Made by a program: the position numbers and the translations under genes
Shown here: positions 1 through 7,252 of the stretch, piece after piece
Position numbering within the stretch: the stretch's first letter is position 1
Layout: each line of letters starts with the position of its first letter
Assembly: GCF_029094505.1 (NCBI RefSeq)
Contig: NZ_CP119108.1
Location: 1,984,001-2,048,000 of the forward strand
From: Microbacterium horticulturae
GTDB lineage: Bacteria > Actinomycetota > Actinomycetes > Actinomycetales > Microbacteriaceae
Direction: 5' to 3'
Length of the DNA stretch: 64,000 nt
The notes under the pieces: generated by a model
What the model was told of the DNA's origin: nothing
The model's database searches: none
Seen by the model: only the letters and a program-made list of their open reading frames with translations

Positions 1-693
1 TGCCGCATCCGCTGCCGGTGCCGTCGCGCCGTCGGCTTCGGCGTTGACCCGCTGGCCGAACCGCGGCGGCTCGTCGACGCGCTGACCGAACTGCGGAAGC
101 GGCGGCGTCGCCCGCTGACCGTGCTGAGGGGGCGTCTCGGCGCGTTGCCCGTATCGAGGCGGCTCCTGCGTGCGCTGACCGAACTGCGGAGGGCCGGACG
201 GCTGTGATGGCGGGCGGGGCGGGGTCGCTGCCGCCGCTTGCCCACCCAGGACCTCACGGGCGCGGTGGATGCTCGTCGGGAGCACCGTCACCTCGTAATG
301 GTCGGCGATGACCTGCGTCACCGAGGCGAAGTCGCGGCGGCGACGCACGATCGCGTAGCCGCCGATGCTCAGAAGCATGCCGAGCGCGACGCCGACGAAC
401 AGCACGCCGATGAACACGGAGAGGTTCACGGCGCTGTTTCCGAGCACGAAGATCGCCGAGAAGAAGAGCCCGAGCAGCAAGCCGTTGATGGCGCCCTGGC
501 GCGCCGCGGTGGCGTAGCCGAGTTTGCCGGTCACACGTTCCACAGAGCGCAGGCCGTTGCCGACGATGGCGATGTCACGCGCGGGCACATCCGACTCCAC
601 GAGCGACGAAACGGCCTTCTGCGCGCCCTCATACGTCGGAAAGCTCGCGACGGTCTCGCCGACTTCGCCACGTCCTCGGCCCATCCCCGGCAT
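1..693 (-). CDS. Membrane protein with GSP17M-like N-terminus and GQR-repeat tail (3' end cut by window)
   Basis: The frame runs off the left edge, so 231 residues from the ATG are visible and the C-terminus is missing. The ATG at 693 follows a strong ribosome binding site (GGAGGGGTGAGT). Residues about 15-65 read like the general stress protein 17M domain (VASFPTYEGAQKAV, then DIAIVGNGLRSVERV). Two adjacent hydrophobic helices follow at about 70-118, then a short soluble stretch. From about residue 153 the protein becomes a Pro/Gln/Arg-rich tail with five GQR repeats. The family is known only as stress-associated; its biochemical role is not established. It is divergent from the MgtE-like gene, with start codons about 75 bp apart, so the two may share a regulatory region. 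The tail could be disordered and cytoplasmic. Confidence 0.7.
   Translation of the reverse strand, partial: MPGMGRGRGEVGETVASFPTYEGAQKAVSSLVESDVPARDIAIVGNGLRSVERVTGKLGYATAARQGAINGLLLGLFFSAIFVLGNSAVNLSVFIGVLFVGVALGMLLSIGGYAIVRRRRDFASVTQVIADHYEVTVLPTSIHRAREVLGGQAAAATPPRPPSQPSGPPQFGQRTQEPPRYGQRAETPPQHGQRATPPLPQFGQRVDEPPRFGQRVNAEADGATAPAADAA
46..189 (-). repeat. Five in-frame 30-33 bp repeats (PPxFGQR units)
   Basis: The codons for the GQ(R) core recur at about 52, 82, 115, 145 and 175, giving spacings of 30, 33, 30 and 30 bp. Read on the reverse strand the units are PPQFGQR, PPRYGQR, PPQHGQR, PLPQFGQR and PPRFGQR. The repeat lies inside the coding frame of the truncated membrane protein and may continue beyond the window. 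Confidence 0.8.
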
Positions 694-768
694 ACTCACC
701 CCTCCATCTTGTCACGCCCGTCTGACGTATTCCCGGATCGGGATGCCCCGGACGGCTACGCTGAGAGC

Positions 769-2058
769 GTGAGTACGCAGAGGGTTTTCGTCGCGCGGCT
801 GGCCGGCTGCACGGTCTTCGACCCCGCGGGCGACCGGGTCGGACGTGTCCGCGACGTCGTCGTCATCTATCGAAAAGACGACCCGCCGCGCGTCATCGGG
901 CTCGTGGTCGAGATCCCCGGGCGCCGCAATGTCTTCCTGTCCATCGGACGCGTCACCTCGATCGCCACGGGGCAGGTCATCACCACCGGACTGATCAACG
1001 TCCGCCGCTTCAAGCAGCGCGGTGGCGAGGTGCGTGTGATGGTCGAGCTACTGGGCCGCAAGGTGTATTTCCGCGACGGTTCGGGGCATGCCGTGATCGA
1101 GGACGTCGCGATCGAGCAGGACCGCCTGGGCATGTGGAGCGTGGGTCAGCTGTTCCTCCGCAAGCCGAAGACCTCGGCCTCTCCCTTCGCCAAGGGCCCC
1201 ACCACGTTCGCCGAGTGGAGCGACGTGCGCGAGCAGCAGAATCCGGGAGAGGCGCAGTCGGCCGAGCAGCTGGTCGCCACCTACTCCGAGCTGAAGCCCG
1301 CGGATCTGGCGAACACGCTGCTCGACCTGCCCGACGAGCGCCTGCTCGAGGTGGCCGAGGAGCTGCCCGACGACCGCCTCGCCGACGCCCTCGAGGAAAT
1401 GCCCGAAGACGAGCAGGTGCACATCCTCGAGCAGCTCGGCGACGAGCGCGCCGCCGACATCCTCGACGCCATGGAGCCCGACGACGCCGCGGACGTGCTC
1501 GGGCAGCTGCCCGAGACGCGACTGGAGAAGCTCCTCGAGCTGATGGAGCCTGAAGAGGCCGATGACGTCCGCGAGCTGCTGAAGTACGGTCCCGATACCG
1601 CCGGCGGTCTCATGACGAGCGAGCCGATCGTGCTGCCCGCCGACGCCACGGTCGCCGAGGCCCTTGCGCTGATCCGTCGACACGAGCTGCACCCGGCGCT
1701 GGCGGCCGCCGTGTTCATCACGCTGCCGCCGTATGAGACGCCCACCGGGCGCCTGCTGGGTACGGTGCACTTCCAGCGCATGTTGCGCTATCCCCCGCAC
1801 GAACGCCTGGGAGCGATCATCGACGACACGGTGGATCCGGTTCCGGTGACCGCATCGGCCGCCGAGGTCGCCCGTCTGCTGGCCAGCTACAACCTCGTGT
1901 CGATGCCGGTGGTCGATCCGGCCCATCGCCTCGTGGGAGCAGTCAGCGTCGACGACGTGCTCGACTATCTGCTGCCCGAGGACTGGCGATCTCAGGACGG
2001 TGAAGACACCGTCGAGCCCGTTCCCACCACGACCGCGAGTATCCCGAGGAGGCGCTGA
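769..2058 (+). CDS. PRC-barrel / MgtE-N / tandem-CBS domain protein without transporter domain
   Basis: This 429-residue protein starts at GTG 769; the reading frame is open upstream to 238, but that part is antisense to the neighbouring gene. Domains in order are a PRC-barrel-like segment (about 5-85, LAGCTVFDPAGDRVGRVRDV), a long helical MgtE N-domain rich in acidic LPDDR-type repeats (about 174-285), and two CBS domains (about 287-345 and 353-420). True MgtE magnesium channels carry five membrane helices after the CBS pair; none is present here. The protein may therefore be a soluble magnesium or nucleotide sensor rather than a transporter. The stop codon overlaps the start of the DUF1003 gene (TGATG), and mrp follows, giving a tight three-gene operon also seen, as I recall, in mycobacteria. 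Confidence 0.85.
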   Translation: MSTQRVFVARLAGCTVFDPAGDRVGRVRDVVVIYRKDDPPRVIGLVVEIPGRRNVFLSIGRVTSIATGQVITTGLINVRRFKQRGGEVRVMVELLGRKVYFRDGSGHAVIEDVAIEQDRLGMWSVGQLFLRKPKTSASPFAKGPTTFAEWSDVREQQNPGEAQSAEQLVATYSELKPADLANTLLDLPDERLLEVAEELPDDRLADALEEMPEDEQVHILEQLGDERAADILDAMEPDDAADVLGQLPETRLEKLLELMEPEEADDVRELLKYGPDTAGGLMTSEPIVLPADATVAEALALIRRHELHPALAAAVFITLPPYETPTGRLLGTVHFQRMLRYPPHERLGAIIDDTVDPVPVTASAAEVARLLASYNLVSMPVVDPAHRLVGAVSVDDVLDYLLPEDWRSQDGEDTVEPVPTTTASIPRRR

Positions 2059-2579
2059 TGGCCCGCATGACGAACCGCGTCGGCCTCGACGCGCCCCGCG
2101 GACGCACGGGAATGCGGGCGCGGCCCGCGCAACCTTCGCGTGACCGATTCGGCCGCTTCACCGAGTGGGTGGCGCGCGCCATGGGGACGCCCACGTTCCT
2201 CGCGCTCCTGACGGTCTTCTGCGTCGCCTGGATCGCGTGGAACACGCTCATGCCGGACAAGCTTCGGTTCGACTCGCAGACGTATGGCTTCACGGTGCTG
2301 ACCCTCGTCCTGTCGCTGCAGGCCTCGTACGCCGCCCCCCTGATCCTGCTGGCGCAGAACCGCCAGGACGACCGCGACCGCGTGCAGATCGAGCAGGACC
2401 GACAGCGCGCGGAACGCAATCTCGCCGACACCGAGTACCTGGCACGTGAGATCGTGGCCCTTCGCCTGGCGCTGAGCGAGCTCACCGAGCAGGTGATGAC
2501 GCGCGACGCGCTCCGCCAGGAGCTGAAGGCGGCCCTCGAGCCTGACGAGCCGGCGGACACCGCCGGCTCAGCGTCATGA
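2058..2579 (+). CDS. DUF1003 family membrane protein
   Basis: The 173-residue product has an Arg-rich N-terminus, two membrane helices (about 45-64 and 75-100, the second ending in ASYAAPLILLAQNRQ), then a charged coiled-coil-like stretch with many Asp/Arg/Gln residues (RDRVQIEQDRQRAERN). This layout and the LILLAQNRQ-DDRDR junction are typical of DUF1003, a family of unknown function. Its start ATG shares bases with the stop of the MgtE-like gene, and its own stop overlaps the mrp start (ATGA), so the three are almost certainly co-translated. The linkage suggests a function tied to divalent metals or Fe-S handling, but that is inference. Confidence 0.85.
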   Translation: MARMTNRVGLDAPRGRTGMRARPAQPSRDRFGRFTEWVARAMGTPTFLALLTVFCVAWIAWNTLMPDKLRFDSQTYGFTVLTLVLSLQASYAAPLILLAQNRQDDRDRVQIEQDRQRAERNLADTEYLAREIVALRLALSELTEQVMTRDALRQELKAALEPDEPADTAGSAS

Positions 2580-3742
2580 TCGCCGACGAGGTACGTGCGG
2601 CGGTCGGTGCGGTGGTCGATCCGGAGTTGCGCCGGCCGATCGACGATATGGACATGGTGCGTGAGATCACCGTCGACGACGCCGGCACGGCGCACGTATC
2701 GATCGTGCTGACCGTGGTCGGTTGCCCGATGGCACAGAAGATCGAGAGGGATGTCGGGACCGCCGCCGCATCAGTCGCCGGGGTGAACGCGGTCGAAGTG
2801 ACCGTCGGCACGATGGATCCGGTCGAACGCGCGGCGCTCGTTGAGCGGCTTCGCGGGGCGCGCGGCCAGCGCGGAGAGCGGTTCGGAAAGCGCTCGCGCA
2901 CGCGGGTGATCGCAGTCACCAGCGGCAAGGGCGGGGTCGGCAAGTCCACGCTCACCGCGAACCTCGCCGTCGCGCTCGCGGCACGGGGACGCAAGGTGGG
3001 CCTCGCCGACCTTGATGTGCACGGGTTCTCGATCCCGGGGCTCATGGGTCTTGTCGACGCGACGGGGGCCATGCCGAACCCGACAAAGATCGACGACATG
3101 ATCCTGCCCCCGGTCGCTCACGACGTGAAGACGATCTCGATCGGCATGTTCCTGCGCGGCGGAAGCGAAGGTCAGGCCGTCGCCTGGCGGGGCCCGCTGC
3201 TGCACCGCACGGTGCAGCAGTTCCTCAACGACGTGCACTTCGACGACATCGACGTGCTGCTCCTGGACATGCCTCCCGGGACCGGTGACATCGCCATCAC
3301 GGTCGGTCAACTGCTCCCTCAGGCGGATGTCGTCGTCGTCACCACGCCGCAACCCGCCGCGGCCGATGTCGCTGTGCGCAGTGGGCTCGTCGCGCGGCAG
3401 ACCGGGCAGCATGTGCTCGGTGTGATCGAGAACATGGCGGCGATGCCGCTGCCCGATGGAACCGTACTCGATCTCTTCGGCTCCGGCGGCGGACAGGCCG
3501 TTGCAGACGCACTGAGCACCGATGACGAGCATGTGCCTGTGCTCGGCTCGATCCCGCTGAGCCCCGTGCTTCGTCAGGATGGGGATGCCGGAACGCCGGC
3601 AGTGCTCGCGGACCCTGAGGACGCGGCATCCCGCGCTCTTGCAAGCCTCGCGCAGCGCATCGATGAACTCGCGCCGCGACGCCGCGGCGCACAGAACATC
3701 GGGCACACCGGCGAGCCGGCCGGCGCCACGACGCGCGCCTGA
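2576..3742 (+). CDS. mrp: Mrp/ApbC-family P-loop ATPase, Fe-S cluster carrier
   Basis: This 388-residue protein has an N-terminal MIP18/DUF59 domain (about 1-90, with VVDPELRRPI and the GCPMAQKI motif) and a C-terminal P-loop NTPase. The deviant Walker A motif SGKGGVGKST lies at about 115-124, followed by the switch DLDVHGFSIPG and the DMPPGTGD motif. The family binds and transfers [4Fe-4S] clusters to apo-enzymes; many members carry a C-terminal CxxC pair, which I do not see here, so cluster binding may differ. It is the last gene of the MgtE-like/DUF1003/mrp operon. A short CTGAG/CTCAG dyad spans its stop codon, and a reverse-strand gene ends only 10 bp downstream. Confidence 0.92.
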   Translation: MIADEVRAAVGAVVDPELRRPIDDMDMVREITVDDAGTAHVSIVLTVVGCPMAQKIERDVGTAAASVAGVNAVEVTVGTMDPVERAALVERLRGARGQRGERFGKRSRTRVIAVTSGKGGVGKSTLTANLAVALAARGRKVGLADLDVHGFSIPGLMGLVDATGAMPNPTKIDDMILPPVAHDVKTISIGMFLRGGSEGQAVAWRGPLLHRTVQQFLNDVHFDDIDVLLLDMPPGTGDIAITVGQLLPQADVVVVTTPQPAAADVAVRSGLVARQTGQHVLGVIENMAAMPLPDGTVLDLFGSGGGQAVADALSTDDEHVPVLGSIPLSPVLRQDGDAGTPAVLADPEDAASRALASLAQRIDELAPRRRGAQNIGHTGEPAGATTRA

Positions 3743-3752
3743 GACATTCGGC

Positions 3753-3962
3753 TCAGCGAGACAGCACGACAGCCCCGCTCTGTGCGCGGCCGCCCTTCTT
3801 GCGCAGTTCGGCCACGAAGGCGATGGTGCCGATGGCGACTAAGCTGATCCCGGTCCCGAGGCCCATGAGCCGCGCGTCGTCGAAGTTGCCGGCATCGGTC
3901 GACCGGTAGACCATATCGAGGATCGGCGCGATGATGGCGACCGCTCCGGTCAATGTACACAT
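3753..3962 (-). CDS. Small two-helix membrane protein, unknown function
   Basis: This is a 69-residue frame with two predicted membrane helices: about 3-20 (LTGAVAIIAPILDMVY) and about 34-55 (LGTGISLVAIGTIAFVAEL). A basic tail, RKKGGRAQ, follows and would place the C-terminus in the cytoplasm. The start is uncertain: ATG codons lie at 3962 and 3977, neither with a convincing ribosome site. It sits 31 bp downstream of another hypothetical on the same strand and converges on mrp. I do not recognise a family. Confidence 0.5.
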   Translation of the reverse strand: MCTLTGAVAIIAPILDMVYRSTDAGNFDDARLMGLGTGISLVAIGTIAFVAELRKKGGRAQSGAVVLSR

Positions 3963-3993
3963 GTCTGAGGCACACATGTCGGCCGCGACATCG

Positions 3994-4443
3994 TCACAGG
4001 TAGTCGTCGGGCGCGAGCACACGCAGTCCCCGATCATGCAAGATGAACTGCGCCCGCACACGCGCGCCAACCCGGGCACATGCCGACGCCAGCTCCTGCG
4101 CCCATCGGCGCTCCTCGTCACCCACCCGCGGACCACCGCGTCGCTCCCAGACGAAGACGGCCTGCGCGAGGTCATACGCTTCCATGATCTGCGCCACACG
4201 CGTCGCGAGGAGCTCAGCGTTGCCCACGGCGCCGAGATCCTCGGTGACGGTGATCTGCGTCGGGTCTTCCGGCAGGTCGGTGCACGGCATCACGGCCGGT
4301 GCCAGAACATCCTGGTCGGTGAGGAACAGCATCCAGAACTGACGGCGTATCGCGTGCGCCAGAAGCATTCCGATGCGATCGGCCAGCAAAATGTCGTCGG
4401 TCAGCGGCGCATCATGATCGGCCGCGAGAGTGTCATCTGTCAT
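3994..4443 (-). CDS. Hypothetical protein, 149 residues
   Basis: The ATG at 4443 is preceded by a GGGG-type ribosome site (CTGGGGTG) and begins an acidic N-terminus (TDDTLAADHDAPLTDD). The body is soluble and of mixed helix/strand character, with GMLLAHAIRRQFWMLFLTDQD and, near the end, RWAQELASACARVGARVRA. No catalytic motif stands out, and Cys is rare. The alternating hydrophobic strands FWMLFLTDQ and AVFVWERR suggest an alpha/beta fold. The frame is open upstream into the 24-bp repeats and tatB, but that part lacks coding character. It may be co-transcribed with the small membrane protein 31 bp downstream. Function unknown. Confidence 0.65.
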   Translation of the reverse strand: MTDDTLAADHDAPLTDDILLADRIGMLLAHAIRRQFWMLFLTDQDVLAPAVMPCTDLPEDPTQITVTEDLGAVGNAELLATRVAQIMEAYDLAQAVFVWERRGGPRVGDEERRWAQELASACARVGARVRAQFILHDRGLRVLAPDDYL

Positions 4444-4540
4444 CACCCCAGCATCCCGACAGTGAACGACGGAAAACCGCCGCGGGGGCAATCTGTGGAG
4501 AAGATCCCGTTGGGGGGCGCCTGTGGAGGAACCGCTGACA

Positions 4541-4597
4541 GCCGCTTCGGAACAACCGATGAGAGCCGCTTCGGAGCACGCAACGAAGGCCGCTTCG
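4541..4597. repeat. 24-bp tandem repeat, two full copies plus a partial third
   Basis: The word gccgcttcg recurs at 4541, 4565 and 4589, exactly 24 bp apart. The first two units share gccgcttcgga and then diverge; the third degenerates after nine bases. The array lies in the 163-bp gap between tatB and the 149-residue hypothetical, just past the tatB stop codon. Confidence 0.75.
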
Positions 4598-4606
4598 ATG
4601 ACCGGG

Positions 4607-4987
4607 TCAGGTGGCCTCGGAGTCGAACGGCGGAGCGACACCCGGACGGAAGGTCTCGGGCACGGGACGCGGCGCTGACGCAGCAGCAGCCGAGGCAGCA
4701 GACGAAGCCGCGGCCGCAGCGGCCGCGGGCGACACCGGCGCGTCGTCGAGAAGCGCCTCGCGGATGATGCGGCGCGGGTCATACTGACGCGGATCGAGCG
4801 TCCGCCAGTCGACATCGTCGCCGAGCTCATCCTGCATGCGGTCCTTGGCCGTACCCAGCAGCACACGACCGCGCTTGACGGCGCGCGCGAGCAGCTCCGC
4901 ATATTTGGGAAGACGGTCGGGCCCGAGCAGCAGCGCGGCGATCACACCGATCACCAGCAGCTTCTCGAAGGTGAGCCCGAAGATCAT
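4607..4987 (-). CDS. tatB: Sec-independent translocase TatB-like protein
   Basis: The 126-residue protein has the TatA/B layout. A short N-terminal membrane helix (about 5-22, LLVIGVIAALLLGPDRLP) contains the conserved Gly-Pro at the helix end. An amphipathic helix follows (about 25-50, YAELLARAVKRGRVLLGTA), and then an Ala/Pro-rich low-complexity tail. The start MIFGLTFEKL matches actinobacterial TatB and argues against TatA. The protein would form part of the TatBC receptor for folded secreted proteins carrying twin-arginine signals. No tatA or tatC lies nearby, as is usual in actinobacteria, where tatB stands alone between housekeeping genes. It is divergent from the O-methyltransferase. 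Confidence 0.88.
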   Translation of the reverse strand: MIFGLTFEKLLVIGVIAALLLGPDRLPKYAELLARAVKRGRVLLGTAKDRMQDELGDDVDWRTLDPRQYDPRRIIREALLDDAPVSPAAAAAAASSAASAAAASAPRPVPETFRPGVAPPFDSEAT

Positions 4988-5063
4988 GACTTCAGATTAC
5001 CCGCCGCGCCCGTCAACACGGCGCATGGTGCTCGCGTAGGCTGGGCGCGGAGGTTGCGCACAC

Positions 5064-5741
5064 ATGAGCGAGCAGGATGCGAACCAGCGGTTCGTGCAAG
5101 AGGCCACTGTCGAGCCGGAGCACATCGCCCGCGCTCGCGCGCACGCGCTCGAACTGGGCGCGTCGCCGATCAGCGCCGCGGTCGGCGCGCAGTGCGCCGT
5201 GCTGGCCGCCGCGACCGCTGCGCGCAACATCATCGAAGTCGGCACCGGTGCCGGTGTCTCCGGCCTCTGGCTGATGCACGGCGCCCCGCGGGCCGTGCTC
5301 ACGACCATCGACACCGAACCCGAGTACCTGGGAGCGGCGCGCCAGTCGTTCGCCGCCGCGCGCGTGCCCGCAACCCGCACCCGCTTCATCACGGGCCGCG
5401 CGGCCGAGGTTCTCCCCCGGATGAACGAGGGCGCGTACGACATCGTGCTGGTGGATGCCGATCCTGAAGGCGTCATCGAGTACGTCGAACACGGACTCCG
5501 GCTCGTCCGACCCGGCGGCACCGTTCTGGTCCCGCGTGTTCTGGCCGGCGGCGCCGTCGCCGACCCCGTGCGCCGCGATCCGGTGACGAGCGCGTTCCGG
5601 TCGCTCATCCAGGAGACGCAGTCCTCCCCCGCCGTCATCGGCGCGCTCTCGCTGAGCGGCGAAGGCCTGCTCCAGCTGACCACCGTGCAGACGGACGCGG
5701 CCGGAAACGCATCAGCGGCCGGTCTCCTGACCGGCCGCTGA
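5064..5741 (+). CDS. Class I SAM-dependent O-methyltransferase
   Basis: The 225-residue protein carries the glycine-rich SAM loop EVGTGAGVSGLW at about 57-68, an acidic end of strand 2 (TIDTEPEYL), and the DIVLVDADPEG motif at about 131-141. The last is typical of the catechol/caffeoyl-CoA O-methyltransferase fold (methyltransf_3), in which an Asp ligates the metal. The substrate cannot be deduced. The family member in this chromosomal position (next to tatB) is conserved in actinobacteria, including Rv1220c of M. tuberculosis as I recall. A perfect hairpin overlaps its stop codon, and the DUF3117 gene converges on it 18 bp downstream. Confidence 0.88.
   Translation: MSEQDANQRFVQEATVEPEHIARARAHALELGASPISAAVGAQCAVLAAATAARNIIEVGTGAGVSGLWLMHGAPRAVLTTIDTEPEYLGAARQSFAAARVPATRTRFITGRAAEVLPRMNEGAYDIVLVDADPEGVIEYVEHGLRLVRPGGTVLVPRVLAGGAVADPVRRDPVTSAFRSLIQETQSSPAVIGALSLSGEGLLQLTTVQTDAAGNASAAGLLTGR
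5712..5741 (+). terminator. Perfect 12-bp hairpin overlapping the O-methyltransferase stop
   Basis: The arms TCAGCGGCCGGT (5712-5723) and its exact complement (5730-5741) enclose a 6-base loop. The last three bases of the right arm are the TGA stop. There is no T-run after it, so it would act as a stem-only, possibly bidirectional, terminator between convergent genes. Confidence 0.65.
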
Positions 5742-5759
5742 CACACAAGAAGTGGTGAA

Positions 5760-5930
5760 CTACGCGTTCACAACACCGCCGAGCACGTCGTAGAGCTCCT
5801 TCGCTTCGGCGTCGTTGACGGAGACGACAAGGCGTCCGCCCCCCTCGAGCGGAACGCGAACGATGATCAGACGCCCCTCCTTCACAGCCTCCATCGGGCC
5901 GTCTCCGGTTCTCGGCTTCATGGCTGCCAT
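5760..5930 (-). CDS. DUF3117 family small protein
   Basis: The 56-residue protein starts MAAMKPRTGDGPMEAVKEG and ends with an ELYDVLGG motif, the standard actinobacterial DUF3117 signature (equivalent to Rv1211, from memory). The ATG at 5930 has a ribosome site GGGAG seven bases upstream. The family is short, basic at the N-terminus, and nearly invariant in actinobacteria, and no function has been assigned. The segment RLIIVRVPLEGGGRLVVSV would form a beta-hairpin. It is probably monocistronic, with its own promoter, and converges on the O-methyltransferase hairpin. Confidence 0.9.
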   Translation of the reverse strand: MAAMKPRTGDGPMEAVKEGRLIIVRVPLEGGGRLVVSVNDAEAKELYDVLGGVVNA

Positions 5931-5963
5931 CGTGGCTCCCTTTCGTCGCTGGTCTGTCTCCCT

Positions 5964-5994
5964 AGTTTACCGTGCCGGTTGCGCAGACTGGCAA
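5964..5994 (-). promoter_or_regulatory. Candidate promoter of the DUF3117 gene
   Basis: On the reverse strand TTGCCA (5994-5989) and TAAACT (5969-5964) are separated by 19 bases, about 35 bases before the ATG. The hexamers fit a housekeeping sigma factor, but the spacer is longer than the ideal 17. Confidence 0.35.
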
Positions 5995-6028
5995 TCGCGC
6001 GTCACGAAGCGTCCGGGGCCGACGATGA

Positions 6029-7252
6029 TCACGGGATCTGCCAGTAGGTATTCCCTAGCGCGTACATGTTGTAGATCCACCACCACTGACCGACAAGGCA
6101 CGCGACAACCACTCCGCACCGCCAGACGCGCGACCGCGGCACAGCCGCCGCCCCCCAGAGCGGAGACAGCGGCAACAGCAATCGGAAGACGCTCGACTGA
6201 GGAAAGAACACCGCAAACAGGTAGAGGAGGTAAGACGCCGACCAGAGCCGCACATCTGATCCGAGTCGGCGCACGCGGGGGCCGAACAGCAGAAGAGCGG
6301 CGATCGCGACGACCACGACGATCAGAGCGACGTGCCCCACGGTCGCGCCCAGTCCCCACTGTGTGAACCAGAAACCCGCGGCGTCCCAGAACGCGCGGAA
6401 GGGCACGAACGAGCCGTCGTCTTCGGCGAGCCATCCGCGCCGCCAGCTCGACTCCGTCGCGAAGTAGGCATCGGCCCGGCCGGTCACAACCCCCGCGATC
6501 ATGGGCCACGACAGACCCGCCAGGGCGCCCAGCAGGCCGTTCAGCCCGATGTGGACGATCTGCCCGACCCGCAGCGGCTCACGCGTCCTGCGCACCCATC
6601 GCACGACGCCGTGCAGCCCGAGGAACAGCGCGAACGCCAGGACCCCTGGGCGGGTGAAGGCCATCAGGAGGACGACCGGATAGAGCCAGGCGTAGTGACG
6701 GCGATCGACCAGCCACAGCGCCCCGAACAGCAGGAGCAGGAACAGCGACTCGGCATATGCCACCTGGAACATCGCCGCCAGCGGCGCGTTGGCGAAGAAG
6801 AGAACCGCCCACATCGCGGCGGTGGTGCCGACACGCTTGCGCAGCAGGGAATGGAGCACGAGGCAGGCCGCGTAACCCGCCGCCAACGAGATGAGAATGG
6901 CGGCCACTTGCCAGCTCACACCGGTGCCGCCCAGCAGCCTCGCCAGGTACGGGTAGACGGGCATGAAGGCCCACTGATTCTGAGTGATCTGCCCGCTGTC
7001 ATCCAGCGGCAGAGTCGTCGGGTAGCCGTGCACAGCGATGTACCAGTACCACTGTGCGTCCCACCCCATCAGCAGGGCGCCCACGCCCGGGCGCTCTCCG
7101 TAGCGCGAGGTCGCCGTCGACAGCTGCGCGGCCAGCGCGAAGAACACCGTGGTCACGGCGCGTGCGAGCAGGTAGACGATCGCGACGCGCAACGCCACGG
7201 GCAGGCGATGCCATCCGCGCGTCGTACTCCGGCTCAGCTCGGCGACAGCCAC
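6029..7252 (-). CDS. PIG-V-like integral membrane mannosyltransferase
   Basis: This polytopic protein of about 407 residues has roughly ten hydrophobic segments. Near the N-terminus, after the first helix, it carries MGWDAQWYWYIAVHGYP, which matches the (D/F)D..WY..IA..GYP motif of bacterial PIG-V (GPI mannosyltransferase 2-like) GT-C enzymes. These use polyprenyl-phosphate sugars and modify cell-wall glycans or proteins outside the membrane. The start is uncertain. GTG 7252 overlaps the dapE 3' end by 19 bases and suggests coupling to dapE; a longer frame to 7585 is antisense-like shadow. The substrate is unknown. Confidence 0.75.
   Translation of the reverse strand: MAVAELSRSTTRGWHRLPVALRVAIVYLLARAVTTVFFALAAQLSTATSRYGERPGVGALLMGWDAQWYWYIAVHGYPTTLPLDDSGQITQNQWAFMPVYPYLARLLGGTGVSWQVAAILISLAAGYAACLVLHSLLRKRVGTTAAMWAVLFFANAPLAAMFQVAYAESLFLLLLFGALWLVDRRHYAWLYPVVLLMAFTRPGVLAFALFLGLHGVVRWVRRTREPLRVGQIVHIGLNGLLGALAGLSWPMIAGVVTGRADAYFATESSWRRGWLAEDDGSFVPFRAFWDAAGFWFTQWGLGATVGHVALIVVVVAIAALLLFGPRVRRLGSDVRLWSASYLLYLFAVFFPQSSVFRLLLPLSPLWGAAAVPRSRVWRCGVVVACLVGQWWWIYNMYALGNTYWQIP

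Noticed and set aside
238..768. Upstream extension of the MgtE-like frame
   Set aside because: It is antisense to the GSP17M-like gene, and the translation loses protein character before GTG 769.
4444..4902. Upstream extension of the 149-residue hypothetical to 302 codons
   Set aside because: It would overlap tatB and includes the 24-bp repeats; ATG 4443 has a ribosome site and marks the change in composition. A short extension into the repeats cannot be fully excluded.
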